The translations under genes and the position numbers were made by a program. DNA of 37,206 bases from Hyphomicrobiales bacterium (lineage in GTDB: Bacteria; Pseudomonadota; Alphaproteobacteria; Rhizobiales; OSC116), in contig JADGDI010000015.1 in NCBI GenBank assembly GCA_016744975.1, positions 1 to 37,206 of the forward strand, given 5' to 3'. The notes under the pieces are model-generated. The model did not search any database and was not told the origin of the DNA. It saw nothing but the letters and a program-made list of their open reading frames with translations. Shown piece after piece: positions 30,521 through 37,206 of the stretch; the stretch's first letter is position 1; every line of letters begins with the position of its first letter.

Positions 30521-31053
30521 TAATGCGCTCCTTCCAAGATGTCATTGTCAACAATCCCAATGGTCCAAACTTTTATAATTTCAACAAATGCTTGCAGCAT
30601 TAACAAGCCAAAACCTATCCAGATTGAGGCATGAGTTAACCATTTTGGAGTGCCTAAATAACTGTCTGTGGTGTGGCCTTTTAAGGTGGCTTTGAGCCAT
30701 AGCTCATAACCATACCACGTAGCAACAGCACAGAATATGATGATTATCAATAGAGAAAAAGTTTCGACATATTTTCTTAAAATCGACTTTGTATCGCGAA
30801 ATGTAATATCAATTACAATCATTTGCCGATGTTTAAGCGCGAAAGCCCCACCAAGATATGTCGCCCATATTTGCATTATACGTGCTGATTCATCAACCCA
30901 AATAGTTGGAGAGTTAAACATATAACGCATAAAAACTTCATATGTAATGAATAATCCAATAGTAAAAAATACCCAAGCAGCAAATTTACCCATATATTCT
31001 GAAATTTGATCAATAAAACTTATCATATAAATGCACCTAATGCCCCTTATCAA
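30520..31053 (-). CDS. dctQ: TRAP transporter small permease subunit
   Basis: Four TM segments; EVFMRYMFNSPTIWVDESARIMQIWATYLGGAFALKHRQMIVID. Overlaps dctM by 1 nt (TAATG). Confidence 0.95.
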   Translation of the reverse strand: MIRGIRCIYMISFIDQISEYMGKFAAWVFFTIGLFITYEVFMRYMFNSPTIWVDESARIMQIWATYLGGAFALKHRQMIVIDITFRDTKSILRKYVETFSLLIIIIFCAVATWYGYELWLKATLKGHTTDSYLGTPKWLTHASIWIGFGLLMLQAFVEIIKVWTIGIVDNDILEGAH

Positions 31054-31071
31054 TCGTTATGATAAAGGGCA
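31041..31071 (-). promoter_or_regulatory. Intercistronic stem-loop between dctP and dctQ
   Basis: TGCCCCTTATCA (31041-31052) pairs with TGATAAAGGGCA (31060-31071), one mismatch; no strong U-tract. Confidence 0.65.
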
Positions 31072-31092
31072 GCTTTAGAGTTGGTTGTTAAT

Positions 31093-32085
31093 CTACTTAG
31101 AGCTATTTGCAGCTTCGATTGCTTTAACAGCAACATCACCACGTTCTGCAGCGAATTTTTCTACAACCGATTTGGTCGCGTCTACCCAAAGTGCACGCTC
31201 ATCAGCGGTTAAGCTTACCACATTAATTTTGCTAGACATTTCTTCAATCATTGCGGCCTCACCTTGATAAACTTGATCCCGCAATTGTTTTTCTACAGTA
31301 GCAGCAGCGTCAGTAATGATTTTTTGGTTTTCAGCAGATAGTGAGTTAAAGAAATCATTATTTATAACAGCCACAAATTCAATAGCACTGTCATAACTTA
31401 AAGTTACATTGTCCATCACTTCATAAAGCTTTCGGCTTTTAACACCAGAAGCGCCTGTCATGCCAACATCAACAGCGCCTTGTTGATATGCTAAAAATTG
31501 TTTAGAACCTGACATTAATGTTGGCGCACCACCTAATGCTTGAACAGTCCATCCAAGTACTTTACCATATGTTCTAACTTTTTTACCGTTCAGATCGGCC
31601 GGAGTGCGAATAGGCTCGCCCTTATTCAGATAAACATTACGGCCATAAGCTTGCCACCAAAGCACCTTAGCACCAGTTTCTTTTACAACCGCAGCATCCA
31701 AAATTTCGCGCATTTCTGAGCCATTGGCAGCAGAGGCACGCAAATGAGCTTCATCTTTGAAGAAAAACGGTAAGTTAACAATTTCTACGGCAGGTACAGC
31801 ACCAGCAAAACGACCTAGGAAAGCCGAGCCAGCTTCAATAGCACCAGAACCGACTGCTTCAGGTACTTGTTTATCTTTGTATAATTGTGCTGATGGAAAT
31901 AGTTCTAATTTTAAATCGCCACCAGATTCAGCTTCAATGATCTTTTTAAATGCTAACCAGTTTTGACCAAGCGAATGCTTTTCTGGCAACTGTAATGTTA
32001 CCCGAATTGTTGTTTCAGCCTGAGCAACAATGCTCGTGCTTAGCAATAGAGCGCCTACAAGCGCGCCTTTTAATAGTTTGTTCAT
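31093..32085 (-). CDS. dctP: TRAP transporter substrate-binding protein
   Basis: Signal peptide ...STSIVAQAE; FPSAQLYKDKQVPEAVGSGAIEAG, PADLNGKKVRTYGKVLGWTVQALGGAPTLMSGSKQFLAYQQGAVDVGMTG. Confidence 0.95.
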   Translation of the reverse strand: MNKLLKGALVGALLLSTSIVAQAETTIRVTLQLPEKHSLGQNWLAFKKIIEAESGGDLKLELFPSAQLYKDKQVPEAVGSGAIEAGSAFLGRFAGAVPAVEIVNLPFFFKDEAHLRASAANGSEMREILDAAVVKETGAKVLWWQAYGRNVYLNKGEPIRTPADLNGKKVRTYGKVLGWTVQALGGAPTLMSGSKQFLAYQQGAVDVGMTGASGVKSRKLYEVMDNVTLSYDSAIEFVAVINNDFFNSLSAENQKIITDAAATVEKQLRDQVYQGEAAMIEEMSSKINVVSLTADERALWVDATKSVVEKFAAERGDVAVKAIEAANSSK

Positions 32086-32126
32086 TACTTTTCCCTCTTT
32101 TTTACTCTAATATTAATGTTGACTCA

Positions 32127-33059
32127 TTAATTAAGTTTTGGCAACCCTGCCTTTGCCAGCGCCCCAAACAAAGGCTCATCTGGCATTTCTTGTTTCAAAA
32201 TCTTACGAACTTGAATCAATTTTTCTAAATTTACTCCAGTGTTAAATCCGCTATTATCACAGAGGAACACTAAATCTTCCATTACAATGTTACCTGTTGC
32301 ATTTGGTGCAGCTGGGCAGCCTCCCAAACCGCCAATAGATGCATCGAGCAATCGAACACCTTGGCCCAACGCGGCCGTAGCATTGGCGATTCCCATACCG
32401 CGAGTATCGTGTAAATGAACCCCAAAAGGTTTATTATCAGCAAGCTTATACATTTCTCTAGACAAAAATTCAACTTGCCTTGGCGCAGCATAACCAACAG
32501 TATCGGCAATGGAAACCAAGTCCGCACCCAAGCTATAACAATACTCAGCCAACGAAAGAACAGCAGATGGGTTAACATGACCAGAGATTGAACAGCCAAA
32601 ACTCATTGCGATACCAACACCGATATGAGTAGGTATTTTTTGTTGATCGCGTAGACTACATATCTCTTTAATTTCTTGTAACGTCGCAGCTTGACTACGA
32701 TTCAGGTTGGCTAAATTATGTGCTTCACTAGCAGAAACCACACAATGTATTTCTGAAACACCCGATTTTAGCCCATCTAAACTACCATGTTTATTGGGAG
32801 ATAAACCCGTACTAAAAGCATTTTCCAAATTGCTAATTTTGGTAATTAAATCATCCATATCAGCAAACATCGGATACCGCTCTTTGGGTAAAAATGTGCC
32901 AATTTCAAAATGACGAATTCCGGCATTATATTCTTGCGATATCCAATTTAACTTACCTTGTGTTGATGGATATTTTTTTACCATTTGCAAGCCATCACGA
33001 AGCCCAACTTCTCGTAACGAAACTTGGTTTGGTGGGTAGACTATACTAATATCAGTCAT
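32127..33059 (-). CDS. Hydroxymethylglutaryl-CoA lyase-like (HMGL/DRE-TIM metallolyase)
   Basis: REVGLRDGLQ, HFEIGTF, GVHLHDTRGMGIAN, LDASIGGLGGCPAAPNATGNIVMEDLVFL: catalytic Arg/Asp, HxH metal site and Cys loop preserved. Confidence 0.9.
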   Translation of the reverse strand: MTDISIVYPPNQVSLREVGLRDGLQMVKKYPSTQGKLNWISQEYNAGIRHFEIGTFLPKERYPMFADMDDLITKISNLENAFSTGLSPNKHGSLDGLKSGVSEIHCVVSASEAHNLANLNRSQAATLQEIKEICSLRDQQKIPTHIGVGIAMSFGCSISGHVNPSAVLSLAEYCYSLGADLVSIADTVGYAAPRQVEFLSREMYKLADNKPFGVHLHDTRGMGIANATAALGQGVRLLDASIGGLGGCPAAPNATGNIVMEDLVFLCDNSGFNTGVNLEKLIQVRKILKQEMPDEPLFGALAKAGLPKLN

Positions 33060-34206
33060 TTACGCCTCCTGACACCATTTTTAGTTCATCCATAACTTCT
33101 CGTGTATGAGCACCTAAATTAGGAACATTTAGAGTTTCAACAAACCCCGCTCCGTCAAATTCAATCGGTAAGGTTGGACTTCTAAATGGCTGACCATCGA
33201 CATTTAGTGAAGTTACCAAACCGCCCTCACGCAATACATGCGGATCGTCAAACATATCTTCGGGTCGATTAATACACGAGAATGGAATGTTTAATTTATC
33301 CAGTGCAATTACCAAATCAGCCAAACTATGTTGTTTTATTTTTGATGATACAATCGGCACTGTCCAATGCCGTGCGCTAATACGGCTTGTGGCTTCTTGC
33401 AAACGTGGATCATCTATAAACTCTTGCAAATCATACTTCTTACAAAAATCTCGCCAATGGCCGCTTGTTACCACAGCTATGAAAATTTGTTTATTGTCAC
33501 TGGTTTTAAAAATATCATAAATTGGCCATGTATGTTCACGTTGGGACATAGGCACAGAAGGCTTGCCTGTTAATTCAAACTGTACCATATGTTGTGCAAC
33601 CAAAAACAAGCAATTCTCAAACAATCCGATCCGCACTTCTTTACCTTTTGCCGTCTCTTTTCGTTCAATTATGGCAGCCAATATCCCAATAACCCCAAAC
33701 ATGCCGCCCATTATATCATTAGCAGATGAACCAACACGCTTCGGCTCATCTTGTGTGCCAGTCATCACAGCCAAACCACTCATCATTTGGACAACTTCAT
33801 CCAACGCTGGGCGGTGCTCATAGGGGCCAGACAAAAAACCTTTATGGCCAGCAATAATTAATTTAGGAAATTTTTCTCGAAGCATCGCTCTATTTATACC
33901 TTGCTTCTCAAGTTGTCCATCGCGAAAGTTTTCAATAAAAACATCCGCTGTTTCAAGTAGTTTTAAAAAGGTTTCAAGGCCTTCCTGCCCATTCATGTCA
34001 ATTACAACGGATCGTTTACCTCGGTTAAATAGTGGAAAAAACGAAGTGCCCATGCCTTTTAAGTCTCTGGTTTTATCACCTTTTAATGGTTCCACTTTTA
34101 TTACATCTGCGCCAAGTTGAGCTAAAATCATACCACAAGCTGGCCCCATAACCATATGACTCATTTCAATCACGCGGATGTTTTTAAGTGGAAGATGGTC
34201 TGTCAT
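33052..34206 (-). CDS. CoA-transferase family III (CaiB/BaiF-type)
   Basis: IRVIEMSHMVMGPACGMILAQLGADVIKVEPLKGDKTRDL, NRGKRSVVIDM, VFIENFRDG, GFLSGPYEHRPALDEVVQMMSGLAVMTG (catalytic Asp position). Confidence 0.95.
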   Translation of the reverse strand: MTDHLPLKNIRVIEMSHMVMGPACGMILAQLGADVIKVEPLKGDKTRDLKGMGTSFFPLFNRGKRSVVIDMNGQEGLETFLKLLETADVFIENFRDGQLEKQGINRAMLREKFPKLIIAGHKGFLSGPYEHRPALDEVVQMMSGLAVMTGTQDEPKRVGSSANDIMGGMFGVIGILAAIIERKETAKGKEVRIGLFENCLFLVAQHMVQFELTGKPSVPMSQREHTWPIYDIFKTSDNKQIFIAVVTSGHWRDFCKKYDLQEFIDDPRLQEATSRISARHWTVPIVSSKIKQHSLADLVIALDKLNIPFSCINRPEDMFDDPHVLREGGLVTSLNVDGQPFRSPTLPIEFDGAGFVETLNVPNLGAHTREVMDELKMVSGGVND

Positions 34207-34293
34207 TAATACTTACCTAATAATATATAATCTGTTAATCGCTATGCTATCACCTATTTATTATTCTTTAAAATATAATGTTTTGATAGTATC

Positions 34294-34310
34294 GTTCTAT
34301 ATGCTAGAAC
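34294..34310. promoter_or_regulatory. Candidate LysR operator (inverted repeat GTTCTA-N5-TAGAAC)
   Basis: GTTCTATATGCTAGAAC ends 6 nt before the LysR ATG, inside the 110-bp divergent intergenic region; contains T-N11-A. Confidence 0.5.
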
Positions 34311-34316
34311 ATAATT

Positions 34317-35234
34317 ATGGATATTAAACAACTTACTTATTTTATTTCGGTTTACGAGCATACCAACTTATCCCATGCCGCTAGCCACTTGTCAGTTGCA
34401 CAAAGTGCGGTCAGTCATCATATTAGTAATTTAGAAGCCGAATTTGGAACATCGCTATTTATGCGCAAACCCAGAGGGATGGAACCAACCGCAGCGGGCT
34501 TAAAATTATACAATCATGCCTGTCATATCGTAGCATCTGTAAAAGCTGCAGAAAATGATATGTTAAGTGAAGCGCAAGAAATTACAGGCGAAATTGTTAT
34601 TGGCCTGCCTTTTTCAGTTATGAAAGGCATTGGGGTAAAATTAATGAAAGGCGTATTAACCCGTTACCCAAAAATACGACTTTCAATTGTAGAGGGCTTA
34701 TCTGGCAACATCCAATCAAATTTATTATCCTCAGAAGTTGATTTGGCATTATTCTACAACCCCCATAAAGACAGAAATATTACCATGGAGCATGTGCTTG
34801 AAGAAGAGGTTTTCTGCATCGGCACAAAATCTACAATTTCTGACACAGATCTACCCATTACATTTAATGACCTTATCAAACTTCCATTGTTAATGCTAAG
34901 AGAAGGTGGTGCCTCACGCGCATTAATTAATAAACCGGGGCTTTTAGCAAAGCTGGATTCTAACGCATTATTACAGCTCAACTCAATTACTGGAATAACC
35001 GACGCGATGCTAGAGGGCTTTGGCTGCACAATAGCACCAAAACTATTTGTACAAGAATATTTACACGACGGCAGGCTACATGCACGGCCCATCATTAACC
35101 CATATATTACAAGACATCTATATATGGGCTGTCTACGAAGCTATTCCTCCAGCATATTACTTGAAGCCATTAAAAGTCTGATACTAGAACTCATTAAAAC
35201 AGAAATTAGCGCAAGTCGCTGGATTATAAAATAA
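34317..35234 (+). CDS. LysR family transcriptional regulator
   Basis: MDIKQLTYFISVYEHTNLSHAASHLSVAQSAVSHHISNLEAEFGTSLFMRKPRGMEPTAAG winged helix-turn-helix. Confidence 0.96.
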   Translation: MDIKQLTYFISVYEHTNLSHAASHLSVAQSAVSHHISNLEAEFGTSLFMRKPRGMEPTAAGLKLYNHACHIVASVKAAENDMLSEAQEITGEIVIGLPFSVMKGIGVKLMKGVLTRYPKIRLSIVEGLSGNIQSNLLSSEVDLALFYNPHKDRNITMEHVLEEEVFCIGTKSTISDTDLPITFNDLIKLPLLMLREGGASRALINKPGLLAKLDSNALLQLNSITGITDAMLEGFGCTIAPKLFVQEYLHDGRLHARPIINPYITRHLYMGCLRSYSSSILLEAIKSLILELIKTEISASRWIIK

Positions 35235-35347
35235 CGCGGCACGACTCAAACTTTAATGAAATAGCCATTAGCGTTATATCTTAACCTTTTAATATTAGTG
35301 TATTTTCTCAAGATTATGCCTTTTAATTAAAAACGTGAGGAAGAATA

Positions 35348-35923
35348 ATGAAATCATCAAAACCAATCATCGCACTCGACATGCCGACATCAGAAGAACC
35401 ATTAAATAACAACCAAAAACGCTACCTAGAAATATGTGACGAAAAGCTTGGCTTTGTACCAAATGTCTTACAAGCATATGCTTGGAATTCAAGCAAATTT
35501 GATGGCTTTACAAATATGTATAATGACCTGATGCTTGCCCCATCGGGCTTAACAAAACTAGAAAGAGAAATGATTGCCGTTGTGGTTTCAAGTGCTAACG
35601 GCTGCTATTATTGCCTAGCAGCTCATGGTGCAGCAGTAAGGGAGCTATCAGAAGACCCAAAACTTGGCGAGCAAATGTTAATGAATTATCGCACAGCTAA
35701 ACTCACCTTAAAACAACGTGCAGCATTAGACTTTGCGTATAAGCTGACTTTAAACCCAAATGAAATAGATGAACCTGACCGTCAAAAGCTAAGAGATGCG
35801 GGCTGGGTTGACCGCGAGATTTGGGATATTGCAGCGGTTGCTTCTTTCTTCAACATGTCAAACAGGATGAGTGGTGCAATTGACAATCGCCCCAATGACG
35901 AATATCATTCAATGGCTCGATAA
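35348..35923 (+). CDS. Peroxidase-related enzyme, AhpD-like / carboxymuconolactone decarboxylase family
   Basis: REMIAVVVSSANGCYYCLAAHGAAVRELSEDP: CxxC...H motif; FAYKLTLNPNEIDEPDRQKLRDAGWVDREIWDIAAVASFFNMSNRM. Confidence 0.92.
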   Translation: MKSSKPIIALDMPTSEEPLNNNQKRYLEICDEKLGFVPNVLQAYAWNSSKFDGFTNMYNDLMLAPSGLTKLEREMIAVVVSSANGCYYCLAAHGAAVRELSEDPKLGEQMLMNYRTAKLTLKQRAALDFAYKLTLNPNEIDEPDRQKLRDAGWVDREIWDIAAVASFFNMSNRMSGAIDNRPNDEYHSMAR

Positions 35924-36200
35924 ATTCCAGTTTTTAAAAACTGAAAAATGCTGGCACAACTCACAAAACCTAATTCAAACAACCTTAAACCGTTATATTA
36001 TAACCGTTTGTTTTAGGTGTGCTGACTGCCAATAAACCTATGAAATAAAAGAAACACATATTTTAGTGTATACCTCCATTATTATCGGCTCAAATATGAG
36101 TTTATATTCAATTAAATTAGAGAGATAGTTTATTCTAAATATTTTTTTAATATATGAGCATTACATTGAGAATTATAGGGGGCTTATTTAGGAGTTGCGA

Positions 36201-37206
36201 ATGCATAAATTCTTGATTAAAATTCTCTTAGTCACTCAGTTTTTATTTTTAGGGTATATTAGTGCTCAAGCGGCAAGTTGGCAGGTTAGGAAGGTCAGCG
36301 GCCAAGTCATATTTGTAAAAAAAGGATATGCGGAAAAGTGGCTAGAGGTAAATGATCAGTTTGCACCAGGGGATCGCATTGAAACCTTAGCGTCAGGTTC
36401 TGCTTCGCTATCGCGTTACGGCGAGGCAATGATTATCTCATCCAACAGTATACTCATGTTACCAGAAGAGGGTAATGACGGTTATATCACCACCATTTTT
36501 CAGACTTTAGGCACTGCGTTATTTTCAGTCAAAAAGAAACAAACTAAACATTTTGAAGTAAGAACGCCCTATGCGGCGGCTTTGGTAAAAGGCACTACCT
36601 TTGCAGTTAACGTAAATCAAAGTAACTCCCAATTGCAGGTATTCGAGGGTGCCATCGAGCTTAGTGGCAAAAAGCGGAGTAAAAAAGTTATCGTTGCTGC
36701 AGGTAGGAAATCCGTCACCCCACATAATGTAGCAGCCAAAGTCATTGTAAAAAAAGTTGCCAATACCTCACGAATTAACCCCCATTTAGGTGATAATGTT
36801 AAAAAACTGGCAGAAACATATATTAATAAAATTGCAATTGGAAAAAGCAACAAAAATCAGTTTACAAATAACATCATTAGACCGTTTAAAACACCGGGTA
36901 AGTCGATAAATAAAAAGAAAGTATTTAAAGGCAAGATCAGTAAAGCTTTGGTTGAAAAAATACGAATAGTTAAAAAACCAAAGCCTACAAGAAAAACACC
37001 TAAACCGATCAGAGCAAACAGCATTGAACAGTCAAATAGCAAAGCTGCAACAAATGACAATCAAGCAAAAAATGGATATGTTCCTAAAGCCGCTAAGCAC
37101 AAGCCAGAGAAAAATGGATATGCACCTAAAGCCGCTAAGCACAAGTCTGCGAAAAATGGATATGCACCTAAAGCCGCTAAGCACAAGTCTGCGAAAAGTA
37201 GATATG
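36201..37206 (+). CDS. Secreted FecR-domain protein with Lys-rich C-terminal tandem repeats (partial, runs off window)
   Basis: Open frame from ATG 36201 (GGAG at 36191-36194) to window end. Signal peptide MHKFLIKILLVTQFLFLGYISAQA; FecR core ASWQVRKVSGQVIFVKKGYAEKWLEVNDQFAPGDRIETLASGSASLSRYGEAMIIS...FEVRTPYAAALVKGTTFAV. Absent from the ORF track because it has no stop in the window. Confidence 0.88.
   Translation, partial: MHKFLIKILLVTQFLFLGYISAQAASWQVRKVSGQVIFVKKGYAEKWLEVNDQFAPGDRIETLASGSASLSRYGEAMIISSNSILMLPEEGNDGYITTIFQTLGTALFSVKKKQTKHFEVRTPYAAALVKGTTFAVNVNQSNSQLQVFEGAIELSGKKRSKKVIVAAGRKSVTPHNVAAKVIVKKVANTSRINPHLGDNVKKLAETYINKIAIGKSNKNQFTNNIIRPFKTPGKSINKKKVFKGKISKALVEKIRIVKKPKPTRKTPKPIRANSIEQSNSKAATNDNQAKNGYVPKAAKHKPEKNGYAPKAAKHKSAKNGYAPKAAKHKSAKSRY
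37068..37206 (+). repeat. 42-bp coding tandem repeat (14 aa: KNGYAPKAAKHKSA), three full copies plus a partial fourth
   Basis: Units 37068-37109, 37110-37151, 37152-37193, partial 37194-37206; units 2 and 3 identical in all 42 bp. Confidence 0.95.

Noticed and set aside
36525-37060. Three minus-strand ORFs at the right edge
   Set aside because: Antisense to the FecR/Lys-rich repeat frame, which has signal peptide, Shine-Dalgarno and domain support; their Phe/Leu-rich content is the complement of Lys-rich codons.
37068-37206. Possible CRISPR array
   Set aside because: 42-bp units are contiguous with no unique spacers and remain in frame within a coding region.

Overview
This is a 37.2 kb AT-rich chromosomal window from an alphaproteobacterium, judged from gene content and order (petABC-mtnP-apt next to trmL/hemF, a DUF6111/CCA/NUDIX/DUF1285 cluster, prs, ubiK). 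Most of it is core or housekeeping: prs, ubiK-like, GST, AIM24/TIGR00266, pgeF-like, MidA-like methyltransferase, lgt, pseudoazurin, TM2 protein, VOC protein, apt, mtnP, cytochrome bc1, trmL, hemF, CCA transferase, NUDIX, GNAT, metallophosphoesterase, uvrB, an orphan MCP, BON-LysM protein, glpD, a HisC-like aminotransferase and an ABC exporter. I found no rRNA, tRNA, CRISPR array, transposase or prophage. The accessory part is the right-hand ~8 kb. It holds (i) a five-gene minus-strand unit of family III CoA-transferase, HMG-CoA-lyase-like enzyme and TRAP dctP/Q/M with a divergent LysR regulator, which reads as an uptake-activation-cleavage module for an unidentified, probably 3-hydroxy-3-methyl-type, carboxylate; and (ii) a secreted FecR-domain protein missing from the supplied ORF track because it runs off the window. 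Its lysine-rich tail contains an almost perfect 42-bp tandem repeat (KNGYAPKAAKHKSA). Smaller signals include a helically phased A-tract array upstream of pgeF, a truncated YdeI-like remnant at the left edge, several inverted-repeat operator candidates and a 15-bp in-frame minisatellite in a GNAT gene.
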